From the NCBI GenBank assembly GCA_013407085.1, contig JACCGJ010013674.1, forward strand, positions 1 to 64,000: DNA of 64,000 nucleotides. Direction: 5' to 3'. Positions 32,269-43,600 of this stretch are shown piece after piece. A program made the translations under genes and the position numbers. The notes beneath the pieces are model-generated. The model searched no databases. It saw only the letters and a list, made by a program, of their open reading frames with translations, and had not been told where the DNA came from. The DNA is from Atriophallophorus winterbourni (Eukaryota > Platyhelminthes > Trematoda > Plagiorchiida > Microphallidae). Numbering within the stretch: the first letter of the stretch is position 1; each line of letters starts with the position of its first letter.

Positions 32269-35200
32269 AAACAAACGCAATTTAGATGCTCGAACAAGTG
32301 TTGAGCAAATCAACCTAGATGATGGGATGCTGAGATTAGAGCACCTTATGCAAACGTTGGAAGGGTCAGTAGAGATTCTGGTCACCGCTCAGAATTCTCA
32401 GTTTGCCCGTATAAGTTTCGATAAATCGGAAACCACAGACGGTAATAACAGTCAGATGAACGCTGAATCTTCGTAGATCATTCACAACACGAAGGTTCAG
32501 CTGTTGCAATTGTGTCGAAGAGTCTTGAAGAGCGTTCTTTTCATCAACACGCAACCTTTACAAATGCGAATGTTAAAGAATAAAACGTTTCGGAGCCATA
32601 GCCAACTCCTCATCCGAAGGTTGAGCGAAAACCCTCAGGTTCAAAAGTAAAAGTCACGATGCAAAATGCTCTCAGAGTGGACACGATAGCTATTCAATCT
32701 AAGGCAGTTGAAACGTCCCGCAACCAGCGAAATCGACAAACACAGTGTACATTTGCTCCATGGACTAAGCGTGATTTGCCCCAACTTAAAGGAAACGAGT
32801 GCCACCTTACTAGGGGACAGGGTAAAGAGCGATAAAGAAGAATGGAGAAATTTGTGCAGCAGAGTGCACTTGGAGCTAATTGAACACCTATCATTGATGC
32901 GACTGGATCGTATACCTACTTCCTTAAATATGGACCAGCCAAGACTGTTTAAAATCATGGTCAACTCTGAAAGGGATTTAGAAACATCTTACTTTCCGCT
33001 TTTCTCCTACGTAAGAAGCGTTCAGAGACCACTGCAAGGATCTTAGCTGATGTGCCCTAGTTCGAAAGCGGCCCGGAACGCCCAGCAACAAGCCCACACG
33101 AAGCAGAGTGTTGATCGGAGTTTTATGCTTTTGGGAGTCCCAGAAGATGATGAAGCAACTGATAAAGCAGTGCAGCGCAAACACGATAAGCTACGATGGA
33201 GATTTCTAAGTGAAATACTTGACTTATCTGATGTCGCTGTGACGGACGCTTTCCGCATTCCCAAATTTACGAATTTAAAGGGCATCGGTTCTAAGATCCT
33301 TAAAATAACGTTGTTGCGTAAATATATGTTGAACACACTCAAGCCTCAATGGAAAAATTGCTGCGAAATATTAGACTAAGCGCATCGAAACTTCATATTA
33401 GAGAGATAGATGCACCACAAAGTCCAATAAAAACAACACTAAGTCAATCAGTATTTGACGTGTCAGAAACAAATGCAGCCGACACCATTAATAGCTCTAT
33501 TGCAACAATGCATCTTTAAAACCATCAGGAATACTTGCAAGCAAAAACGAGTGGGCGTAACAGTTATTCTGCAATCCCATAGCCTACTTCCCCACACCCC
33601 ATCCTTGTTGAGAAAAACAACTATGAAATACATTTACACCAACGCACGATGTCGGGAAAACAAAATCGGTCAACTGCGTGCAGTTTTTCTGAAATGTTGA
33701 CCAGACATCATCGCCTTAACGGAAACGTGACTACAGACTCACCATACAAACAGTGAAACAGAATTTCACGGAATGTCAAATATTCGCCATAACCGTGAAA
33801 AGAGAGGAAGAGTAGCTTTGTATTATAGCCAAGCCCTTCTGTGCCGTGTGATTACGTATCCAGACATCGTGTTACGGGATACACTCTAGTGCTCAGTCCG
33901 ATTAGCTAACGGCAAAGACTGTGTTTTGGGAGTAGTATATCGCCCAACGTCTGCACAGAAAACTTAAAATATGGCCCCACTTGACAGAATTCGCAGGGTT
34001 ACTTCTAGATTCATTCTTGGGTGACTTCAATTGACCAAATCTGCAGAGCAGTACCATTTACCCAGAACACTCCCTTGAACGCGTATTCAGTGAGTTGTTG
34101 GACGATATTTCTCTTTATAACCACATTGCATGTAATACCCGATACCGCGGAACCGATGTACCTTCACTCTTAGATCTTGTTCTGACAAGCAATGAACACG
34201 ACACTGATAACGTTGCTTACGAAAGTCCACTGGGACTAAATGTCCACGTCGTCATCCAGTTTGACTATATGTTTGAAGCTGTAAGAACAAATGATGCATG
34301 TAAAGCAGTTAGCTGGATCAACATTAGGGCTTTGAGTAATGCTCTTAAAAATATGATTGACTGTCATCCGGAAACCAGCAACGAACATGAGTTTTAGGTA
34401 TGGCTCATATCGGATCTCAAGAATTTGAGAACTCAAGATAAAACCTTGAATTTAAACTAAGAAGCCGAAGTCGTAAGTGGTTAAAGTTACGAAACATTGG
34501 TTGGCGACAGCATCGGTAAAACTCATCACCAGAGATATGGAAAATATTCCATTTACTGCGGAACAAAGCCAAAAAATTTATCATTCAAGACAAGTAGTAC
34601 TTTCGAGAAGTGATATCAAGCATGATGGAGCTAAACTTCAAAATACTTTATTGTATGGTTATTGATTAAGCTTGGGTGAAACTTGGGGTTGTGTCCTTTA
34701 ATACGACAGCTGGACCAACAATTGCAGCAGAAACTGCTGAATCTTTAGCCACGTTTTATTCATCTGTATTCAACCCGATAGAACATACAATAAACATCCC
34801 AAATCAAACAATTTCAACCAAGCCTGCAATGAGTGCAACAAATATCACGTCGAAACGCGTCCTTTAAAGATTATTTAATCTTGAAAACGGAAAGTCTTTT
34901 GGGGCCGAAGGAATAACCCTGCTTATATTGAATTAATGTGGGAATTTGTTATAAAAACGACTCACATACTTGTTCAAGCAAACATTGGCAAATGGAGTTA
35001 TTCCTACAGATTGAAATTTCGGAATAATTTCTCTTGTTTATAAAGGTGCAAATCGCTCCAATGTTACGAATTACCGACCCGTTACTCTGTTACCTGTGAT
35101 TTCCGAATTACTTGAGCGCCCCATTGTTGACGATCTAATGAAACATTTCGAAAATAATCAGTTGCATTCGAGGAAACAGCATGGATTTAGATGCAATTAT

Positions 35201-36093
35201 TTCTGTTTATCTAATTTACTGATAACGCTGGATGATTGGACACAATACGTACATAAAGGGCAAGCAATACACGCCTGCTACTTAGATATCTCTAAGGCAT
35301 TTGATAGTGCTGACCATACCCTACAACTGTAGAAGTTTGAAAGGCTTTGTATCACTGGAAAGTTGTTTAATTGGCTAAATGATTACCTAACAAATCGCAC
35401 CACCCAGGCAAATGTTGATGGTGCATTATCAAAACGAATCGCAGCAACTAGCAGAGTTCTCCAAGGTTTAGTTCTGAGTCTGATTCTATTTCTGGTTTAT
35501 GTCAATGAAGTAACTGAAATTGTTCGAAGTTACATTTCGTTAATTGCGGACGACATAAAGATATGACGTTACATCCGTAGCCCGCAAGACTCTCTGCTAT
35601 TACAAAAAGATCTTCATAGGCTTCACAGCTGGTCGTTAAAGAACAAACTGCCATTTAGCTTCAACAAATGCAGGATCATGAATTTGGGGAACCAAGTAGA
35701 GTTCACATACGACATAGGTTCACATGTCCTTAAAAATTGCAGTGACGAGAAAAATCTGGGTGTCTGGATATGCTGCAGTTTAAAAACGTCACTTCAAACT
35801 AACACTGCCTTTTAAAAAGCAACACGTGTCCTCAATTAACTCAAAAGGGTATTTGGGACATTTTTGCCCGAGATATTCCCAAGGATCATGAATACATACT
35901 CGAAACCAGTCATGGAATACGATGTGCAGTCATGATCTCCGTTGCTCAAGAAGGATGTTGAACTCATGAAGTGAATCTATCACCGCCCAACAAAACGAGT
36001 TCTCAGCATACGAAACAAGTCTTATAACGAAAAGATAGCTCAAATGAATTTGTTCGACTTTCCCTATCAACGAATCAGAAGAGACCTTATCTT

Positions 36094-36194
36094 CAAGCGC
36101 ATGCGGATCCTGATCCTACTGTCCCTACCTGATGAGTGCAAACAGCATGTGGTGTGTGTGTGATGGAGATGCATGCAAATGAGCTTTTATATTT
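36094..36194 (+). mobile_element. Short hammerhead-derived insertion, 101 bp, 12-bp target duplication
   Basis: AGACCTTATCTT lies at 36082-36093 and 36195-36206 and is single-copy in the logic of the CR1 reading frame. The insert matches the 40.24 kb unit and has CTGATGA (36129-36135) and half of stem II. It lacks about ten bases holding GAAA and CCGG, so the ribozyme is dead. Confidence 0.75.
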
Positions 36195-36589
36195 AGACCT
36201 TATCTTACTTTACAAAACATGTCATACCCAGAAACATCCCTTACAAGAATTATTCACGCGAGAAATTATCGCACCCATGAATATGTGCTGGTCGTACCCC
36301 ATTCCAGCCTGAAATGTAGAAGGTAATTTTATTCTGTTGGTGTCTGTTTTAGTTGGAACAGTTTACCTTCTACTGTTGATCACTCAACTATCTTGCATGA
36401 ATTTAAAACGAAATTAGACGAATTTCGTTTCTCGCTTCCCAAACACTTATATACTGCTTAATCTAATTCCTTTTCTTGTTATATTTAAAATTTTTACCAT
36501 CCTATGGTTGTTGTTGAGCTTGTTGCTTTTTAGACCATTAAAATCCTTGAATTACCTTGAATTACATAGAGACGGGTTAAATACAAAAT

Positions 36590-36745
36590 ATCCAACAGTG
36601 GCATACGTGTTCAAACATTGTTCACTATTCAACCACTGTTTCAAGGCATGTAGATCCTAATCATGCTGCCCATATCTTATGACTTCAAACAACGGGAAAC
36701 CGGTCGTGATGTATGTGTATGTGATGGAAATGCATGAAGATGAGG
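36590..36745 (+). repeat. Hammerhead-bearing repeat, type A/B, mutated
   Basis: GAAACCGGTC is kept at 36696-36705, but the first core block reads CTTATGA (36676-36682) instead of CTGATGA and stem II is poor. The flank CAACCACTGTTTCAAGGC matches, in reverse, the dimer unit at 10855-10875, linking types A and B. Confidence 0.6.
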
Positions 36746-37864
36746 ATCTTTGTTCAAACCCGTGGGTTTTCCTCATGCGAACGTGTGTGGGCACATATGA
36801 ATGAAGAGGTTGGTCGCTACAAAATTATTCAACGTTAGCATACAAATTCAAAAATGGTATACAATTGAAACGGTTTATTCAAATGGATCAATCCTCAAAT
36901 TTGAGGCGCATAAGAAAGACGGGAATATTGAAAATTCAACTCTCACTCATGCATGTGCACTTACCTCAAAACGTAAATACACCCCTAAATATCTCCCGTA
37001 GATTGGTCACACACAGTACGCATTACTGTTTGTTCAGTTATCGGGCTGATATCTAAACTTCAGAGCAAGATATCGGCAGACCTATTCCGAATTAAGAGGA
37101 ACAATATCTCGCACGTTTCACAGCTATAAGCATTACTTTGTTGATCGGCTGTCGGTATGTTCTATATTTAGAAGCCGATATCAGTGACTGCTTTTCTCCA
37201 CCTTGATGATGACGATTCAAAATGCGCAGCTTAAGTGAGTTGTCAGTAGCATGTTCTTCCAAGTCAATATCAGCGGTATACATATCTCTTTTGCAATCCG
37301 CTTTGTTGGACAATTCGGCCAGCCAAAAAGGTAAAATTCCTGATATCATTTCTTAGTAGATTATATCATCTGGAACGCGACTGTTTCTCAACAAAAACAC
37401 AGAGCAAGTACCGGTCATAATAAATTGAAAAAGTCGGTAAACCGAATTTAGTATGCACTTATATATTAGTTATTCTTTTCTCCCAAGATATATTTAAGCT
37501 GCGACGGATGCTTCGAAATTGAAAATCAATAACGTCTAATCTTGTCTTATCTCGTGTGGAGGGTCTAGGTTACAAGCATCAAAGCATACCATCGCGTATA
37601 CCGTCATATTTTGGCCTCATTCTTACCTTACGGTTGGTCGACACGCAGGAATCGAAACCGGAAAAGAGGATGGATACGTTGTCAATCCACTCATCAATCT
37701 AAATGTTTAACATGAGATTGTCCGCAACATTTGAATCCAGATATGTAAATTAAAGTCATGACAGCATTCCATTGTAGTGGAGTGGTGATATAGTCCCTTT
37801 ACCAAGAATCTTATTATTTAATAAAAATTCCCGTTTGTTTGAACATTACACACAATTAGAGCGA
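36746..37864. other. Unassigned DNA
   Basis: No coding sequence recognised on either strand. Confidence 0.35.
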
Positions 37865-38120
37865 AGAATTTTCATATCGCAAAGAAATTTGAGAAGCTTC
37901 GTCAGACCAAGGGTGATAGTAAGGACAGGGAACATGATTAAGCATTAGACAACCCCTCACCACTGATTTGACCTTACAGCTAAACAGCCTATAGTACGCC
38001 TACAGTGTGTCACGTCTCGTTGGAATGACCAGGATCAGTGGTCGATTTTCCTCCTAGTGTGTATCCACATCAGTATAATACAAGTGAACACAGTGAAGGT
38101 CAATTGACACAGTGGACCAC
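37865..38120 (-). repeat. Penelope-like terminal repeat with deleted hammerhead
   Basis: Matches 9660-9960, but about 45 bp are missing between the flank (AAAGAAATTTGAG) and GAAGCTTCGTCAG, removing half of stem II, GAAA and stem I. Confidence 0.6.
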
Positions 38121-40238
38121 ATGCGTAAAAGTACAACACTAACGGGGCTAAGGTTAAGCTATTTTTGAAGAAAACCAAAAATAGACCCACGTATCACGGC
38201 CACAAATGAAGTTGAATCTTGCACAGGCACTCTTCCATTTTTGGACTGTTTAGCACAAAAAAGTAGACGGGAAAATAAAAACTTCTGTCTATCGGAAACC
38301 TATCGATACAGATGCTGTACTACGATACACGATGGAATATTTTATCGCAATAAGACTTTCATCTCTCTAAACTGTCGATCGATTTATTTAGCTTAACTAA
38401 AGTGAGAAAACTATCTGGGCATTAAATTGCTACAAAAGGATCAACGGTTTCAAGCGCCGACGGTAAAACCATGCTATCCTTAAAGATTGAATAAATGCTT
38501 GAAAGATACTGCTTTCTGCTGTGTTTTGTCTACAATCTTGTTCACATATAGTAACTTAATGGAATCTGTTTTAAGTTTATTTAGACTAATAGCTCTTTTG
38601 ATGACATCAAATGTGCGATGAAAGTCACCACAATCAGCAGCGTTTCGAATGCCTGATCAATTTCCGGTCCGTTTGTCAGTGGGCGCCTCACCTAGCAGTT
38701 AAAAAAAGCGTAATTTTCATCTTTTGGAATTCGTTCTAAGTCCAGAAATGACGCGAGAAGCTCGTTCAGAACAACAGTCATTTTAGGCGCTTTGCATTTG
38801 AGTCAGTCACTCGTTCGAGAACTCTTTGGACCGTAAGTTAAAAAAGCGACACATGTATGCAGTTTTAGGCAATTTCAAGTTTTCAGAGGTTGACTCTTGA
38901 GGATTAACTCTGCTAAATTCAGCCGTGTATAATTTATCTGTTTTTACAGCATCAATGACAAAATATTTGTTTTGCTTTATTTTCAAAATTATTCTGCAGT
39001 TGAATAACCGAATATTTCGGAATAAAATTTCTTCGGTCATCTTCATTTAAATGTCCTTCTTATTCGTATTCCATTTCTTCTCTTTGTACTACTCCATCTT
39101 TTATTACATGTTTTCTTTCGCCTGAAAGTTAAGGTTGTCAAACAAGCCATCCCTTTGATGAACAATTAACAATAATTACTAACAATTACCAACTACAAAT
39201 ATCCAGGCATATTTTCACAGAATTTTGTTCATATTACAAAATAGTACTGGATTATATTTTGACCAATCGAAATAACGTTTCTTATGTTGAACGGCTTGAT
39301 TACGATTGACCTGCATTCCATCGATAGAAACACTTTGGTTGATCAAGTTTACGTTGTCATGGTGCAGCTTACACAAACACAACTCTGTCCAAATTAGCTG
39401 TTGCACCAATTGCAAATTACACTTTGGTTGGAACTGAGGTTGTGTCATGCGACACATTGGACTTGATTCTTTGTACCGATGAAACAAACAAGTGAGTGTT
39501 GCTTGAAACCAATCACATGTTCCCTGTCTTTGCATCATTGTATTCATTTTTATACAGAGGTCATTATGAGCTGGCGTGGAATGCAAATTGTGCATTTTAT
39601 TAAAAAAATATTTGGTACATCATAGTGAAACTCAACCTCAACTAGCTTTCTAGTCAACACACAATGAGACATACTTGCGACAATTTACCAAGATCAACTC
39701 GAATGTACGGATTGTGCAATCAATTTAAAAATAAAAACAGGTCTTCATACCACAATTTGAAACTATCAGTAAATCTGTGAATCATTCCGTAAATAGTTCA
39801 GAAGCTAACAGTCAAGACTCATCTTTTAACAACTACAGCATTAGGAATGTAACTTTTAGCTTTGCGGAAAATTACAATCTCATGGATAAAAATCTGTTAT
39901 GTGAACGATCATCAAATATTATGAATATTGAAATAATGATTATCCCGCACACCTGCGTTGTAACAATCTTGTCAAATTTCATATTGCTTTGCGTCTAGAT
40001 ACAGACTAGATTAACCTCAAACAACTAAATGCATCCATCCCTGCGACTGCTAGTTTAATTACGTCTAGTACATGCTAGTTCAAACTAAACACAGCGTCAT
40101 AAAGCATGAGAAAAAACTTAGAGCTTATTGAGGGCTAGTTAAATCTTATATTCCGAAGGCGAATTTATCAGTCAAACAAAAGTCATTGGAATGTGTAAAC
40201 AGTTCAATGTACGCGATAAAATTAAAGAATCTTGTGCG
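38121..40238. other. Unassigned DNA upstream of the CEP135-like exons
   Basis: No exon of the coiled-coil gene was recognised here, although its N-terminal exons should be upstream. Long frames on the minus strand (38807-39046, 39215-39595) resemble nothing known. Confidence 0.35.
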
Positions 40239-40337
40239 CATGCGGATCCTGATCTTACTGTCCCTACCTGATGAGTGCAAGCAGCACGAAACCGGTCGTG
40301 GGGTGTGACGGAAAAGCATGCAAATAACTATTTTGTT
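40239..40337 (+). mobile_element. Short hammerhead element, 99 bp, likely 7-bp target duplication
   Basis: TTGTGCG flanks it at 40232-40238 and 40338-40344. The unit starts CATGCGGATCCTGATC and ends after a GCATGCAAATAACTA block. Related units are at 36094, 36650 and 47603. It ends about 180 bp before the first recognised CEP135-like exon and has the same orientation. Confidence 0.65.
40262..40303 (+). ncRNA. Hammerhead ribozyme, type A, apparently complete
   Basis: Stem I CCCTAC (40262-40267) pairs with GTGGGG (40298-40303), 6 bp with one G-U. CTGATGA is at 40268-40274. Stem II is GTGC (40275-40278) with GCAC (40284-40287), a perfect 4 bp with a 5-nt loop. GAAA is at 40288-40291, followed by palindromic CCGG (40292-40295) and UC, with cleavage predicted after 40297. 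Every invariant base is present. Stem III is too short to fold alone, so cleavage would need a dimer. Confidence 0.8.
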
Positions 40338-40518
40338 TTGTGCGAACTCGTTTTAACTGCCTTGACAATTTTGAACCTACAAATCAGCCAATGAAAATCG
40401 ATAACGAAACATTTCCTTTGTGCATATTGTGCTCTGTTGGCTGGCACTTAATTTTTCTACTACGTTAATCAGCTAGTGATTGTTAAGCAACGTTATTCAA
40501 ACAATTGTTCTATTTTAG

Positions 40519-40650
40519 CAATGCCGTTATCAAAAGTTCGCAAAGAATATGAGGTGCTGGTTGGTGATCTTAACTCGGAAATTGAGCGGATTTGCCGAGA
40601 CAACCGTATGTTGAAGCAACAGCTTTCTCAAACTGAACGAAACCAAACTG
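40519..40650 (+). CDS. CEP135: CEP135-like exon 1 of window
   Basis: Acceptor TATTTTAG ends at 40518; donor GTGAGA starts at 40651. Encodes a coiled coil, EYEVLVGDLNSEIERICRDN. Ends one base into a codon, which the next exon completes as glycine. An ATG at 40521 is in frame but follows an acceptor, so the exon is probably internal. Confidence 0.7.
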
Positions 40651-43600
40651 GTGAGATTGATCACGAAAAGTTTGATAAGATAGATTTTAAGGAAACATTT
40701 ATTAAACATCATATTATCTAAACTCAGCCCGGTCAATATTCTGCTTTAGGCATTTTTTCAAGCAATCTGTGTGCGCAGTTTTGGTGTAGAACCAACAGGA
40801 TCAGTCAGAGATTATCTTCAAATCCGTTGCACATTATGATTTTTACACAAGCGGATTTCTCATGGAAGTGTTCAGCGTGGATTTAAAAGAAATATCGCAT
40901 AATGTTGGATAGCGCCCTTGAATTTGCTAGGAACAACAGAAGTAAAATGTGTATGCAACGTCGATGTGAATCTTCAGTTTGTAAGGAAGCGGTAACACAA
41001 GTTATACGTAAACAAATACCCAACAGAATACGAAATAATGTAGTCTATTCTGAAATTATTAGATCTGCTTCTGTATGTCACACGATATGATTTATTTGAA
41101 CACTCAATAAAGTTGAATTTGGGAATCATTAAATCTGAAAAGAAATATGCACTTATTGCCATATCCTACATAAAATCTGGCTGATTACCACAAAATACTT
41201 CAAAGGTTTCGTGCGTAAAAGTTTAACAACGCATTAGTCATCAACTACTTCTCAGGCACAAAGTGATTTGAAATCAAAACACATACAGGAATCAAATTTA
41301 GCGTCTGGGTATGCTTAAATTTGAAAAGCAGTTACAGTGCGATACCGTCTATAGATCTGCAGTGTATTGAAATAAGTTATTGCAATTCAGACTTTTCTTT
41401 CGAGTCTTATAAACGAGGTGATTCAAAGTGATTCAAAGTTGTAATGGTCTAAAAAAGCACTTAGCTTAACAATAACCATAGGGTGGAGTTATGAGGTATA
41501 TACAATAAAAAAGAAGAAGAACAGGGAAACTCGTGTAGTGTAAATCGTATCAAAATTTGCGTTTTCTCTCAAGTATTTGTCCAAATTAGCTTTAAAAATA
41601 TCCAGGTTGGCTGAGTGTGTAACAGTGGATGGGGAGGGTGTTCCATGTGAAACTTACACGTACAGCATACGAATATCTTCGACAGTTCAGTCTTGAAGTG
41701 GAATAAGCACTGTAAGTTCATGTTTCCGACTGGCACGGGGTGGCGAGCGTGTGAAAAGTTTGGACAATGGATGGTTAGGGACGTGCATAATATTGTACAT
41801 CAGTATGAGGTCACCTCTTAGTCGACGACAGCGAAAGTCGAAAAGATTGAGACTCCTCAAACGTTCTTCATATGGTTTAGCAGCTAGTCCGGATACAAGC
41901 TTTGTGGTTCGGTGGTAAATACGCTGCAGAAGATTGATGTCTTTCTGAATCCAGGGTGACTAAGCCTGAACAGCGTACTCCATCGCTGGTCTCAGATAGG
42001 TGTTCATGATACGGGGCACCGACTGATTCGTGAATCTGCCGAAAATTCGTCTCAATAACGCCAATACTTGTGACGCCTTTTTGTATACCGCTTTGCACTG
42101 CAATGAAGTCTTCAGACTTGAACCGGTCCAAACACCCAAGTCCTTCTCTTCAGTTGTCCAGACAAGTTGGTGGGACCCAAGAGTGTGGTTGTAATTCACG
42201 GTCTTTCCAATGTTTAACACCTTGCACTTTTGGAAGTTAAAGGGTAGTTTATTTCTCAGAGACCAACCGTGCAATGTGTTTGGATCCTTCTACAAAATTT
42301 CACAGTCATCATTTGTACGTACGCTTCTCCAAAGCATGATATCGCCTGCAAATAACATAACCTCGCATTTAACACGCTCGGGAATGTCGTTTGTGTAGAC
42401 CAAAAACAAAATCGCTCCGAGGATCGAAACTCAATAAATCCATACACAAAGTCCTCATCTATACAGCGCAAGCTCGGCGATGCACACAGTGATTAAGCAT
42501 AAGGCAACCAAGATTGCTATCTACTAAAATAAACAAACCTTTTAGCAGCCAATTTCTAGACTAGGTTTCGTCATTCTCGAGCGTATCGCGTTGCTCCTTT
42601 ATATTGCACATTCATACTTTGCTAGGAACTGTCTATAAAATCCACTGCTAGGGTTGCTCGAGAGTTTTTATAGTGCAAAATACCATAGAACTCAGTAATA
42701 GGAGAACCGAGCACAGAAAGTGAATTGGAAAGCTATCTCGCAAATCTGGTAAAAAATCAAATATATATCTGGAATTCAGCCATAGTTAAATATATTCTGC
42801 ATACATGACGTTGTATAAATGGCTGATTCTTAATAACGTATGAGTGATAAGGCGGGGGCAAAACATTCTATGGAAAGACTCTGCGGAGGTTGAAATGACA
42901 AAGCCTGGTAGGAACGTGGTCAACATGGGCTTTATTGTTATTGTCGATTGTTGTGTATACGCTTAAATTTACAATCCCATACTTTTGGCGTTATTTTGTC
43001 TGAGCTGTACGTTTCAAATATTATTTAACCTCAACTCGATCGTTTGGAATATACCCGTTTTCATTTCAAGCAAAGCGAATTCTCTGTAAAAGTATTTTCC
43101 TAGTTACAGAACAAATTTCCTTGCGTGTGCAATATTTCTAGCATTCAAAAATCTCGTGTCACTTTTATTACATTTGTTAAGATCTCGTCATTTTGAATCG
43201 ACTGATAGTATTTTTAAAACTCTGTCACATAGAAACTACTTGAACGTTTACTTAAATGCGTTAGCATTTAGTCGTTGGATCACATTACCTCGATCCATCG
43301 CATTCACTTATTTTACTCCACCGATATCCACCGATCAATTGCACTGATTCATCAATCTCACTGGATTGTGAATATGACCGGAAAAATATCCACGAATTCC
43401 AAAACAAGAAAATGCCTGTAAAGTGTATCAACTGTGCAACAAGGGTGTAAGTGCTGGGTCTCGCTTGGTTCTGACTATCGTGCCGCGCGGTCGCATTATT
43501 TTGAGCCCTTGGTTATCAGAATATACTGTTCATAGACTTACACGTACGTGGATATATTATAACTCGAAGTCAACATTGTGGATATCACACTCTGGAAGCG

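Larger units (their letters stand above)
31843..36550 (+). mobile_element. CR1-like non-LTR retrotransposon, near full length, with two nested insertions
   Basis: ORF1 starts at 31843 with a cysteine/histidine block (CRNCFDTCHTKCDKS) like the PHD-type finger of CR1 ORF1, and resumes after an insertion at 32269-33380 (SFMLLGVPEDDEATDKAV). ORF2 has the endonuclease (33620-34400), then the RT: RPIVDDLMKHFENNQ, HACYLDISKAFDSADH near 35270 and LIADDIKI near 35550, where the usual FADD is IADD. The end is near 36550 after a short repeat of CCTTGAATTA. Paralogous to 1-463. Several stops; dead. Insertions lie at 32014-32268 and 36094-36194. Confidence 0.85.

Noticed and set aside
39215..39595. 126-codon frame on the minus strand
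   Set aside because: No recognised motif and unremarkable composition; no support beyond its length.
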